A DNA stretch of 64,000 bases from positions 63,426,115-63,490,114 of the forward strand of contig CP092876.1 in assembly GCA_030710605.1 (NCBI GenBank). The letters are read 5' to 3'. Made by a program: the position numbers and the translations under genes. Source of the stretch: Cordylochernes scorpioides. Its lineage: Eukaryota; Arthropoda; Arachnida; Pseudoscorpiones; Chernetidae. Positions 23,001 to 32,588 of the stretch are shown here, one piece after another (the first letter of the stretch is position 1; every line of letters starts with the position of its first letter). Under the pieces are notes generated by a model. The model was not told the origin of the DNA. It saw only the letters and a program-made list of their open reading frames with translations, and did not search any database.

Positions 23001-26000
23001 TAAAACTTCTCAGAAGCATAACAATAGCACCAACCTAGAGTTTAACTGGTGTGGATGCATTCCTCTGGGAGTAAGACTATTATACAACTATATTGCAGAT
23101 AAGATAAGAGGACCTTATTAAAAAATAAATAAATAAACTGCAATTCGACACTATCGATAATTCGACACTATCGATAATTCGACACTTTCGATAATTCGAC
23201 CATTTTAAAAATCAAATTTTCAAGGTTGATTGTTGTTTAAATACAACTTTACCAGTAAAAAGGTATTACAGAGGCGAAGGCAGCCACTTTAAAATTAAAC
23301 ACAGGCTCTTGTAGGAAGAACCCAAATATTCAGAATGAATGGAAGTCTGAAATCTGAAGGACCAAAAGATATGGGTCATCTTTACATGTATGCTATCCAA
23401 TGTTCGCACACTTGAAAAAGCCACTTAAAGTTGTCCGTGCGTAAACACAGGCTCTTGTAGCCAAGGTTCGTCCTTGAGCCTTATTTATAGTCATAGCAAA
23501 AGCCAACCTTAGTGAAAACTAACGCCTCTCTAGAATGAAGCGAAGGTTGGTATCCGAAGGGGTCAAAGATATTTCAGACACTATACAGTGTGTTCAACTT
23601 TGGGCACTGTCAGTATATGTGCTTCGAACAATACAACTATATTGCAGATAAGATAAGAGGACCTTATTGAAAAATAAATAAACAAACTGCAATTCGACAC
23701 TATCGATAATTCGACACTATCGATAATTCGACACTTTCGATAATTCGACACTTTCGATAATTCGACCATTTTAAAAATAAAATTTTTAAGGTTGATTGTT
23801 GTTTAAATACAACTTTACCGGTAAAAAGGTATTACAGAGGCGAAGGCAGCCACTTTAAAATTAAACACAGGCTCTTGTAGGAAGAACCCAAATATTCAGA
23901 ATGAATGGAAGTCTGAAATCTGAAGGACCAAAAGATATGGGTCATCTTTACATGTATGCTATCCAATGTTCGCACACTTGAAAAAGCCACTTAAAGTTGT
24001 CCGTGCGTAAACACAGGCTCTTGTAGCCAAGGTTTGTCCTTGAGCCTTATTTATAGTCATAGCAAAAGCCAACCTTAGTGAAAACTAACGCCTCTCTAGA
24101 ATGAAGCGAAGGTTGGTATCCGAAGGGGCCAAAGATATTTCAGACACTATACAGTGTGTTCAACTTTGGGCACTGTCAGTATATGTGCTTCAAGGACATG
24201 AGAGCACATGCGCTGAAACACCATACGTGTTCCATCACAAAGATCCTAAAGGCATTGGTGAAAGTCTAAATAAATATTTTGGAAATAAAAAATATATATA
24301 TATATATAAGAAAATAAATTGGAATATAAATTCACAAACTATATTTCAGAGTGGACACAAATATTTGAAAGGAAAAAAAAAAAAGAAAATTGCAAACAAC
24401 ACAACTATATTGCAGATATGACAACATATTAAAGGAATAAATTCATTTAAAAGACCTCATTAAAAACAACAATTCTATTTTTTTATATATACAATATAAT
24501 CTAATTAAATCAACACACGATAATTCGACCATTTTTGATGTCTCGACCTACGGCCAATCATATGACAAACTAATTCGACACTTTCGATAATTCAACTATT
24601 TTGAAATTCAAATTTCAACAGTTGATATTTGTCTAAAACCCCTATTATTAACAACATATCAGACTGCAGAGTGCAAAAATGTAGAAAATTGTATGTATAT
24701 AATTGTATGCATATATTTGTATGTATATAATTGTATGCAAATAATTGTATGTATAGATCAATGAGTAAAATAATTTTTTTTTTTGCTTATCGCTAGTACA
24801 CGTGGTACAGGCCTTGATAATCATGGTGGGTAGAGTAGGCGACTGCTTTTACTGTAAGTACACAACATGTCTAAACATGTGAAAAGCAGTTCGACTTTGC
24901 ATTTACAAATGTGCCAGAGCCCCGTTTGATTACTTGCGCTTGCTGGTGGGGTTGGACTTTTGCAAGAATCGGAAGCCATTGGAGCTTTTTTTTTTATTTT
25001 TTCAGAAAAAAGTGCCCAATGCGGGAATCGAACCCGGGTCGTAGCAGTCGAAAACCAACGGCTTAAACCATCCTTCCACCAACCCCCAGTAAAATAAGTA
25101 AATAAAAAGAAGACCAAAAATAAGTGATAATAGTTTATTGAATAACAAATAAAATAAAAAATCTTTTCAGGTGAAAAATTATAGACATTGGTGAAAAAGT
25201 AAACTGGAGAAATAGCAATCGTGGTTATGTTCCTGCGGCGAGTCATATTAGCACGCCTAGCGGTTAGGGGAGTGAGGCTTCCACGGCCTTTTCGAGGCAT
25301 GACAGAAGACGCTGAAAAAAAAAGGTAAAATAAGAACCAAGCAGAGGAAAACTATAAAACTGAAAGCCAGGACAGGCATAAAAAGAAAATTCCAAGCATG
25401 TGAGGAAACAATTGAAGAAAAAAAAAGGATTCCAAAAAAATACTGCAAAAAAGAAACCAGACACAAAAAGCAACAATTGAGTACACAAATACAGCATCAG
25501 CCTATTTATGAGAAGAAAAAAAACGACAGACACAAAAATGGAGCTAAATTCAAATGAAAAACTATAACAGATCAAGTAATCAAATCAGGCATTATGAAAG
25601 ATACTGCAAAAAAGAAAATAAGACACAAAAATGGAGCTAAATATGTAAAAAACATGTATACAAAAAAGCAAAGCCCAATTCCAAACCCAAATATTTTTTT
25701 TATGAGAAGAACATCAACATAATGCATGATTACGGCAGTCCATAGCTTCCTTGACAAAAATTCACCAAAAAAAGTTAAATATTCCAAAATATTTCTGTGT
25801 ATATATTGCTAAATGTGTAAATAACATGTATATAAAAAAGCAAAGCTTAATTTTAAATTTCATTATCCTTGTCACAGGAAAAGCATCAAAATACTGCATA
25901 AGTACGGCACTTTTGCAGCCCCCCTGACAAAAATTCACTAAAAGAGTTAAGTATTCAAAAAAATATTTTGGTATATATATTGCTAAATGTGTAACAAACA

Positions 26001-27813
26001 TGTATATAAAAAAGCAATGCTTAATTCTAAGTTTTAATATATTTTTTAAAATCCCAAATATTTTTTTTTATGAGAAGAACATCAACATAATGCATGATTA
26101 CGGCAGTCCATAGCTTCCCTGACAAAAATTCACCAAAAAAGTTAAATATTCCAAAATATTTCTGTGTATATATTACTAAATGTGTAAATAACATGTATAT
26201 AAAAAAGCAAAGCTTAATTTTAAATTTCATTATCCTTGTCACAGAAAAAGCATCAAAATACTGCATAAGTACGGCACTTTTGCAGCCCCCCTGACAAAAA
26301 TTCACTAAAAGAGTTAAGTATTCAAAAAAATATTTTGGTATATATATTGCTAAATGTGTAACAAACATGTATATAAAAAAGCAATGCTTAATTCTAAGTT
26401 TTAATATTTTTTTTAAAAATAAAAGCTACAAAAGCAAATAGGGAGAAGTGGAGCCATTTAGCCATTTTCAAAATTTGATTGTGAAAGAGTAAAAAAATGA
26501 GTAAATAAGAGCAAATATAAATAAAAAGTATTGCTAAATGTGTAATAAACATGTATATAAAAAAGCAAAGCTTAATTCTAAGTTTTAATAAGAAAAGCTG
26601 CAAAAGCAAATAGGGAGAAGTGGGGCCATTTAGCCATTTTCAAAATTTGATTGTGAAAGAGTAAAAAAAAGAATAAATAAGAACAAATATAAAGAAGAAA
26701 TAATTAAGCAAAAGAAAGACATAAATAAATATTTCAATCTACAATTCGAAAAATAATATAACCTCAGCCTATTTATGAGAAAAAAAAACGTTGCCAAAGA
26801 CATTAGGAAAGATAATGCAAATAAGAAACATACACAAAAATTGAGCTCTATTTAAATGAAAAATTATAACAAAGTACTTACAAATTATAATCATAATCAA
26901 ATGAAGCAGAAATTAGTAAAAATTAGTAAATAAGAATTAGTAAAAGGTAAACAAAAGAACGCATTTCAAAACAAAAGAATTGATGATGATAAATGCAAAA
27001 AATCTACGATTGTAAAATAGATTAAATTAAAAAATAAAAATAACTGTTAACATTAGGGAAATAAAAACAGGCCTATCATACGAAGAAAAAAATAACGAAA
27101 ATTTTGGTATATAGATCGTTATGTGTAGTTCAGAATCTTCGGAGGAGATCGCTCAGGACTTTACAATGGAAAACTCTGTTACGGTATTATCTATATAGAT
27201 AGATGGCGTCAGTTTTTGACGTTTAATTTGACGGGAGAGGCGCCCTATGCTTCTATATATATATATATATATATATATTATTGAAGTTTCTATCTCAAAA
27301 TCACGGATTTCTCTTTTTATGTAAACGTTTTACATGTGCCACTTTTTTTAATGATTATGTATCCATCAAAGTTTACCGATTAAGAAGATTGGTAAGATCT
27401 TCTAAAGATTCTAATTTACAAAATAATCAATTGTCAATGTGATATCTTCGCTATATGAATAATAAATTCCATCGAACATAATTATAAATCTTTAACGATT
27501 TGTTCAAATAATGAAGCTCATCATCTTCAATGGAATTTATTGGAATCGTCCAATCTGTAAAAATATCTAAAAGGAAGAAGGAGGAAGTCATCAGAAAAGT
27601 AAACTGTTTTTGAAGTGTATGATTATTTTTTAAATATAATATTTTTTTACTGCCCTTACTGTAATTATGAATTGATGAAAGGGTCTGGTTCATCAGTGAT
27701 GGAACCTTCCAGCGGTTAGGTCAGAGCAAGTTTTTAGAAGGTCAGTACTCACCAGGCCGCCCGAGTGCAGGGGCAGCTAGAGACACCAGCAGCAGACACC
27801 ACACAGCAACCAT
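16875..27813 (-). CDS. Four-exon gene for a secreted protein of unknown function
   Basis: Exons at 27753-27813, 19559-19673, 18565-18952 and 16875-17081 join in matching phases (1, 2, 0), with GTGAGT donors on the first three and AG acceptors, giving 256 residues and a TAA. Residues 1-20 are a signal peptide (MVAVWCLLLVSLAAPALGRP). Exon 2 gives a helical, Lys/Asn-rich stretch (LPQIANTWAQNKAAELK). Exon 3 (about 130 residues) mixes charged helix and beta-like segments with possible N-glycosylation sites NNT and NTT. Exon 4 is beta-rich and acidic, ending NFYTRTV. AATAAA overlaps the stop. Intron 1 is 8 kb and is filled largely by a Helitron. I do not recognise the family. The alternating C-terminal part faintly recalls beta-rich secreted proteins, including aerolysin-type folds, but no diagnostic motif supports that. 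Paralogous exons flank the gene on both sides. Confidence 0.7.
17280..17490. repeat. Perfect-looking palindrome with a structured loop
   Basis: Arms of about 80 bp (for example TTACTGCGATGGAAA and TTTCCATCGCAGTAA, continuing out through AGAGGCGTAATATTC) surround a loop of about 60 bp that carries the permuted hammerhead-like motif. It sits between exon 4 and exon 3 of the secreted-protein gene. Confidence 0.8.
17367..17406 (-). ncRNA. Permuted hammerhead-like motif (motif X), copy 1
   Basis: Minus strand: CTGGC, GAAA, CCGCTGGGAGGGTTCACCA, CTGATGA, GCCAG. The stem CTGGC/GCCAG brings a GAAA box and a CTGATGA box together as in helix II of a hammerhead, but in the order of a type II (helix-II-open) molecule. 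ACC/GGU could form helix III. Only five bases are left for helix I, so catalysis is uncertain. Copies occur at 27.68, 55.9 and 56.3 kb, with shortened forms at about 60.5 and 60.7 kb. Confidence 0.45.
18565..18952 (-). CDS. Exon 3 of the four-exon gene
   Basis: 388 nt; acceptor TTCTTCAG|C, donor CGTAAG|GTGAGT. Open throughout and matched by the pseudo-exon at 13989-14375, which confirms the boundaries. Notable blocks are YAIEEDVDVEKV, LKKERSALAHASWGALKGL and LVAYFNTTLGAGQSVNLEW. Confidence 0.85.
19228..19400. repeat. Short palindromic element containing CGAAACG boxes
   Basis: The words TTTACTGGCC, AATAAAAA and TGTCGAAACGT occur in both arms in inverted order around a loop of about 65 bp. The right arm reads CCTGACAAGG, then TGTCGAAACGTTG and CAATAAA, similar to 3' ends of some Penelope and LINE repeats. 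No coding part. Confidence 0.55.
19559..19673 (-). CDS. Exon 2 of the four-exon gene
   Basis: 115 nt; acceptor ACGTGCAG|TG, donor TCCAA|GTGAGT. The first two bases complete a Val codon begun in exon 1. No second copy of this exon exists in the window. Confidence 0.75.
19860..20754. other. Intron 1 sequence, no feature seen
   Basis: AT-rich part of the first intron of the secreted-protein gene. Confidence 0.45.
20755..21115. repeat. Dispersed repeat of about 360 bp (inverted copy of 5405-5765)
   Basis: Reverse-complement match to 5405-5765. It lies in intron 1. Confidence 0.65.
21116..22729. other. Intron 1 sequence, no feature seen
   Basis: No gene or repeat boundary recognised; a somewhat GC-richer patch at 22445-22560 has no identifiable content. 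Confidence 0.4.
22730..22806 (-). mobile_element. Possible 77-bp mini-Helitron
   Basis: Between two Helitron 3' hairpins lies a stretch that, on the minus strand, starts TCTATATATATCTATAC and ends with hairpin plus CTAG and T. This could be a complete 5' and 3' terminus with almost nothing between, or a duplicated 3' end. Confidence 0.4.
23093..24180 (-). repeat. Tandem duplication of about 545 bp carrying helicase remnant
   Basis: Two nearly identical units. Each contains an AATTCGACACTATCGAT minisatellite block (23150-23200 and 23692-23767), the word CTAGAATGAAGCGAAGGTTG, and a minus-strand reading with RLAFAMTINKAQGRT (23464-23510 and 24028-24074), the conserved C-terminal motif of Helitron helicase. 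Upstream of this in each unit, HILTVPKVEHTV is in the right place for the preceding helicase segment. Confidence 0.8.
24421..25010. other. Helitron interior, non-coding
   Basis: Contains further decayed AATTCGAC words and a GTATGTATATAATTGTATG microsatellite-like stretch near 24690-24750. Confidence 0.4.
25014..25088 (-). tRNA. tRNA-like sequence (possible SINE head), degenerate
   Basis: On the minus strand there is an A-box-like TGGTGGAAGGATGGTTTAAG and a good B box (CGGGTTCGATTCCCG) in a T arm. The anticodon loop would be TTTTCGA (anticodon TTC), but its stem is poorly paired. The acceptor ends do not pair well. It is a tRNA-derived sequence, probably a SINE fragment, not a working gene. 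Confidence 0.5.
25680..26385. repeat. Tandem duplication of about 365 bp, plus shorter repeats to 26650
   Basis: The block beginning near CATCAACATAATGCATGATTAC and containing CTGCATAAGTACGGCACTTT recurs at a spacing of about 365 bp. A smaller unit with AAAGCAAATAGGGAGAAGTGG recurs at about 26.43 and 26.60 kb. These give look-alike minus-strand frames (79 and 113 codons) that are repeat by-products. Confidence 0.8.
26660..27180. other. Helitron interior, A-rich, no gene seen
   Basis: No frame or motif. Ends near the inferred Helitron 5' terminus. Confidence 0.4.
27670..27715 (-). ncRNA. Permuted hammerhead-like motif (motif X), copy 2, degenerate
   Basis: Minus strand: CTGACC, TAA, CCGCTGGAAGGTTCCATCA, CTGATGA, ACCAGA. 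The CTGATGA box and the CCGCTGG segment are kept and the GAAA box is damaged. It follows the same upstream word (ACTG-CCTTACTG on plus) as the 17.3-kb copy and lies just inside intron 1. Confidence 0.4.
27753..27813 (-). CDS. Exon 1 (signal peptide) of the four-exon gene
   Basis: 61 nt from the ATG (27811-27813) to a donor CCTG|GTGAGT. The ATG context is CACC-ATG. The exon encodes the entire predicted signal peptide, so secretion depends on this exon alone. Confidence 0.8.
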
Positions 27814-27845
27814 GGTGACAAGTGTCAAGGTTTCTGTCCTTCTCT

Positions 27846-27853
27846 CTTTTATC
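27846..27853 (-). promoter_or_regulatory. TATA-like box of the four-exon gene
   Basis: GATAAAAG on the minus strand, about 33 bp before the ATG, implying a very short 5' leader. Conserved in position with the box at 2906-2913. Confidence 0.55.
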
Positions 27854-28412
27854 TCCGCGGCAGGGAACAAGCCATGTGCACGCCTCGACTCACCAAACTC
27901 TATCACTGGGTAGAATGCCAGCTGTCGCTGCAATATCTTTGCCTTATTTCTCAAATCTTACCTGACTCAAATTATTTCTCTAGTTCATCTCAGATTTTCA
28001 AACTTCGCTAATAAATTAGTAAGATAATCATCTTCGAAAATTGGAATATATATCGAGAATTGAGTCTGGGCGTTTTTAATATTCAAGTATCTTAGCGCCA
28101 TGGTACCATTTTCTACGCTGTATTCGAATTTCAGATATCTATTGCAAATAATAAGAATAAGATTTAAGTTTTATTTATTGATATCAGACAATAGGTAAAA
28201 TTATCGTAAAGAAGTATAGAGAGATTGAGATTGAAACTGATTTATTATAACCTCCATATAAGATTATATAAGGTTAAATACATAAGATGAATAAATAAGA
28301 TTAATTATGGTAGATATATGAATAAATAGATATAAATAGATAAGATAATTGATAAATATACATATATATAAGTATAGAGAGAAAGAGTACGTTGTTGGCA
28401 GTCGGTACTCAC

Positions 28413-28443
28413 CAGGCAGCCCGAGTGCAGGGACAGCAACCAT
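28413..28443 (-). pseudogene. Exon 1 duplicate with signal-peptide core deleted
   Basis: Encodes MVAVPALGLP plus one base, then the donor GTGAGTACC. Compared with 27753-27813 it lacks exactly 30 nt, the hydrophobic segment, but keeps frame, ATG, donor and the upstream promoter-like region (TATAAG about 30-40 bp before the ATG). Without the core it cannot direct secretion. Confidence 0.75.
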
Positions 28444-28789
28444 GTTGAAAAGTGTCAAGGAATTTTTCAATCTGACTTATATTTCCGCGTCAGGAAACAA
28501 GTCATGTGCCTGCCTTGACCTTCCAGCCTCTATCACTGGGTAACTGTCCAGGTGTTGGTGTTTATTTCTTGAACATATCTCTCAAATCTCGCCTGACTAA
28601 TTATTGCACTCTTTCTTATTTGAACGCAAGGCATTATCTTTTAGGACACTTAAAATCCTTTTTGAAAGTAGAATTCATATTGAATCCATCCATTCATCAA
28701 TTGGAATACCACTTCTTAAGTCTGCTTCATATTTCCCAGCTACGAATGGATAGGATTGGAGTTTTGTGCAGACCCTAAAAGGAACATTT

Positions 28790-29570
28790 AAGAATATGTA
28801 AAACGAAGGACTTGATAAGTGTCTGGCAAATTTATATTTATAGAACAGTGCCATATTCGAGCACGAAAGAAATGCCACCAGTAGCTTTATTTTTAAAAAG
28901 AGTGTCGAAAAGAGTCGATGGAACCTCTTAAAAACAAATTTTGAGAATAAGGCTAATTTGAAAATCGTAAATATATTGAAGCGGTGCAGCAAAGAAAATG
29001 AAGAGAAGATGTGGGCAAGCCAAGAAAAGAAGGTATGCAGGGCCCCCCCCTCCACAAGGAAGTGTTGATTGACAGATTCCAGAGGAGGGGTCGGCAGACA
29101 GATAGTCCAGTTGGTGCCGTCAGGAAAGAAGGGGCTGAGAGAGCGGTCGGCCTGAAGGGGGTTTGTGCGCCGAGAGGACACGGCAGTGTCGGGAGAAGTA
29201 GTCTGGTGACAACGAGATCTGCGGCAAGAAGAAGACGGCGGCGAGTTATCTCCGGGGCGTGTGGATGATCCTGCAAGGCGGTGCCAGGAGAGACTGACAT
29301 TGGAGCGACCTACAAGGCGGTGTAGTCCAAGCTGCACGTGTATAGTGTGGAGCGGAACGCTTTACAAGAGGACATCCACGGCGCTAAGGATTCTTCTGAC
29401 GGGGAGGTTGAAGGCAAGTCCCACCGTTGTATTCCTTTTGTTAAGTGAGATACAATAAAGCGTTAACTTTATCTGCAATCCCTTCGAACTTACGTGTGTG
29501 TCTTTGTGGCATCCTGAGTAGACAAAGCACACAAAGGATAGCGTCTGGGTACGATGTAACAATATTATCC
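28790..29570. other. Unassigned segment with a GC-rich core and poly(A) signal
   Basis: Positions 29040-29400 are much richer in G and C than the surroundings, followed by AATAAA at 29454-29459. Overlapping frames occur on both strands (minus 28675-29337, 220 codons; minus 28953-29300) without domain-like patterns. It could be a solo LTR, an untranslated region or a retroposed fragment; LTR borders could not be fixed. Confidence 0.3.
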
Positions 29571-29640
29571 AGGATTAAAAGTTAACTGAAAGGTTGAAAG
29601 AAGAAAAAAAAAAGGTAATTCTTCTATAATATCTATTTAA

Positions 29641-29825
29641 GGGATAAAAGAAATAGACATCATCAAACAGCACTAACAAGATTTAGAACAGGCCATCTCA
29701 AGTCATTTGAGATAGAAAATAAAACCAAAATCTACACCACTTGCCCAAAATGTAGCTTGACAACTGTAACTCCAGAACACATCTTTACTTGCATCAGATG
29801 AACTAAACAGGAAATTTGGGAGAGG
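29641..29825 (+). mobile_element. Non-LTR retrotransposon C-terminal fragment
   Basis: The plus-strand reading gives RHHQTALTRFRTGHLKSF followed by a zinc-knuckle-like tail CPKCSL with EHIFTC, the pattern at the end of many non-LTR polyproteins (RNase H end plus C-X2-C...H-X4-C). The reading then stops at TGA. A 5'-truncated, decayed insertion. Confidence 0.65.
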
Positions 29826-30754
29826 CCGCTGCTAATAGCTCGAGAAGCATGATCTCATGGAATTCGTCTAATCTTTACACAACTAGAGGTAAAATAGTAT
29901 GGAGACGGCATGGAGATCAAATTAGAAAATATTGGAGTTTTTCAAATTATGCTTTAGGTATATTCTTATCGGGGCCAATAAATCATCAAGAGCGTATTGA
30001 GGAGATTGTCTCAGACAAGCCTGCTTCTCCTAGTGAAGGAGATCTCCCAGTGTTTCAAGCCTACTCCTGGGATCTCTGTGTCAGAGGAACCGAGTCCAGT
30101 GTCTCCCCCAACTAAGGAGCACAAGACACCAAAGCGGTATGCTGTCAGAGAAAGAATACCACCTCACAGACTCCTTGAAAGAAGGGAGAAGGAATTTTCT
30201 ACAAATTTATTCATAAAATTCTATGAATATAATCGAATATAAATGTATATAAAATACCGTTTTTAAATATAAAATATCATAATCTTGTTCACATTTTTTA
30301 TTCCTGCATACATAAATATCATAATGTAAGTTTTATTTGTTTCCAATTAATAATTTTTTTAAAATCCTTAATAAAAGGTTATAACCCGAATACATAACAA
30401 GAATTGAATCGATTATTTTTCTAAACCTGTAAATCGTATCGACCTAATTTTATCCGATTAGGAAAATTTATTTTTGTTTCTAATTTTTGTAGATAACATA
30501 GTTATAAATTAATGTTGACGGAATGTGATTCGTTTTATCTCTCTGGGAATTAAAATTTAATTATTAAGGTTCGAAAAATGATAAGTGAAATTTTCTCAAT
30601 AAGATTCACCAGGATCATCTTTGCTTGTTGACTCTTTTTCTCACTGAAAAAGTATTTTTTTTTCGGCTTAAAAATATTAAAGTCGCGTTCAAATATAATT
30701 TAGTATCATTTATTAAATATTATCGCTTTAGAGAGGATTTTTAACTTTGTAAAG

Positions 30755-31050
30755 TGGTTGTTAACCTGGTGTAGTCTTTAAAGAGGCGCGGTTGTTAAAA
30801 AAGCATGGTTGTTAAAGAGGCATGGTCTTTAAAGAGGCGTGTGTGTGTGATCGCTGAAAATGTATGGTAGCTAAAGAATGTTGTCGTCAAATAGGCGTAG
30901 GCGTTGAAGAGGTGTTACCGTCAAAGTGGCGTGGTCGTTAAAGAAGGGTGGTGGTTGAAAAAGTTCGTCGTTGAAAAGACTGGTTGTTGAAAAGGAATGG
31001 TTGTTAAAAAATGGGTGGTCGTTAAAGAGGCGTGTTGATTGAAGAGGCAT
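30755..31050 (+). repeat. Degenerate minisatellite, unit about 17-18 bp
   Basis: A run of imperfect copies of a word like GTGGTCGTTAAAGAGGC, with variants such as GGTTGTTAAAGAGGCATG and GTCGTCAAATAGGCGTAG. About 15-17 units. Confidence 0.75.
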
Positions 31051-31356
31051 TTTTTTCAAATAAAGATTGGCGTGAAAATACCTTCAAACAATGATCACAA
31101 TTGTGATAGAGAATATATGATGATTGGACAGACGTACTTGGAAGGAAGAATTATTTATTGGGGGTTTAAAGGCTTGGGATTGATACATGAGGTTTACAGA
31201 GGTAATTACCTCAAATTAGAGGGATTCAAACTGTCAAGAAATGTTACTGGGGTTGAGATAAGTTTAGCTCCCAAGTTTTATTCCAAATTGAGATTTCTGG
31301 GCTCTTTGTTGAACGTAAGTGACGATGGTGATTTCAACAGTTTCATACTTTCTTGA
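31039..31356 (+). CDS. Possible coding exon of unknown function
   Basis: A 105-codon frame whose middle part (YLEGRIIYWGFKGLGLIHEV and following residues up to RFLGSLLN) has a protein-like composition unusual for this AT-rich DNA. A good donor (AAC|GTAAGTGACG) follows SLLN near 31313, so the exon would be about 31075-31313. I see no partner exon and no known domain. It could also be a transposon remnant. Confidence 0.25.
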   Translation: MKRHFFQIKIGVKIPSNNDHNCDREYMMIGQTYLEGRIIYWGFKGLGLIHEVYRGNYLKLEGFKLSRNVTGVEISLAPKFYSKLRFLGSLLNVSDDGDFNSFILS

Positions 31357-32588
31357 TTCTCTCTCTGTGCCTAGTAAGAAATATATTAATTATAAAATAC
31401 CTTTTCTCAATTAATTACATTTCATATTTATATAACAATACCTAAATATTCGAAAGTATAGTGTCTATGAATTTTATCAATTTTTAATGGTCAATAATTT
31501 CAAGACATTCTGATTTCTAACAGGGTGAAAAATAAATACTGTAAGATAACTCTAAAATTCCAACATAGACATTTTATGGAAATGTCATTGAATGTTTTTT
31601 TTTTTTTATATCTTTATAACCGTGTCTCGTGTGCCTCATTTATCATTTACTAGCCGAATTACCCGGGCAACGCCCGGGTTTTACCCGATTAAATATTTTT
31701 ATTCAAATACTATTCGTTCCACACACAATTATAAATTGGCGCCGTGGATGCCACTCTTGTGAAACGTCCCGCTTTAAACTTTTGGTGTTTTTTTAGAATA
31801 TAAAAATTAAAATACTATTCGTTACAATTATAAATTGGCGCCGTGGATGTCACTCTTGTGAAGCCTCCCACTCCAAACTTTATGTTTTTAAAACATAAAA
31901 ACTAAATTCTAAATTTTCACAACGATATTTGACATTTGTATTATTTTTATTTTTATATGAATACTAGACGAATGACCCGGCTTCGCCCGGGAATTCCCCC
32001 GAGTGCAATTTCCTTCATTCTGAAAGAACATTACTAATAAATAGTATTAGAGCCATAGAATAGCAACACCGAAGTAATACATTATCACAGGCAAAAAGTA
32101 TGTGTGATGTCAAAAAATGCAATATATTAGTATTTAGGTATTTTATTTATTTATTTTTCAATCCATTTAGGTGTTTTAAATATAGTTCAAATAGTTGGCA
32201 GATTTTCCACCCAACCTCCGAGGTACCCGCCCCAGCGTGTTAACTCTTATATATAGTGGTGCATCCTCTGTAGGTCTATTACACTATTCGGGTAAAAAGG
32301 GATAGGGATTGAAATTGCTTGATAAGAGTGACCGTGATTGACCAAGCCTGGCCAGCAGCCTGTAATCTAATGTTTTCAGACCCCAGTCAAACATTCGTAG
32401 ATGTTTTTCTGAAAAAAAAAACTAATATTAATATAAATCATAATAATCTGCAACCGTCCTTGAATATTCTAATTCTAGAGATGTTACCTTTCAAATATAT
32501 ACGTATATAGAAAGAATTATGAAAATAATATACCACTCAAACAACAAAAAAAAAAAAAAAAGAGTAAAATAGCATTAAAAAAAAATAT

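Larger units (their letters stand above)
22730..27203 (-). mobile_element. Decayed Helitron in intron 1
   Basis: Minus-strand Helitron 3' ends (hairpin CCCGGG-type stem, then CTAG before T) occur at 22730-22733 and, degenerate, at 22813. Remnants of the Helitron helicase are readable on the minus strand: VGAIVMLLRSFNPKQGL near 23.0 kb and RLAFAMTINKAQGRT at two places. The likely 5' end is a TCTATATAGAT-type start near 27199-27203, though it is ambiguous. Internal tandem duplications have scrambled the order. No Rep (HUH) domain is seen, so the element is dead. Confidence 0.65.

Noticed and set aside
23132..23767. Regularly spaced AATTCGAC...TATCGAT blocks as a CRISPR-like array
   Set aside because: Units are contiguous without unique spacers and lie in a eukaryotic Helitron; this is a minisatellite.
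25014..25088. A functional tRNA-Glu gene
   Set aside because: The anticodon and acceptor stems pair poorly; only the A and B boxes are good, as in SINEs.
25762..26368. Two similar membrane-like minus-strand frames
   Set aside because: By-products of a 365-bp tandem duplication in AT-rich Helitron DNA; Phe/Ile/Tyr richness reflects base composition.
12883..28443. Calling the four-exon gene family an aerolysin-type pore-forming protein
   Set aside because: Only a vague beta-strand pattern in the last exon suggests it; no diagnostic motif is visible, so it is left as unknown.
28675..29337. A 220-codon minus-strand frame as a gene
   Set aside because: Overlapping frames on both strands are equally open in the GC-rich patch, composition is not protein-like, and no domain is visible.
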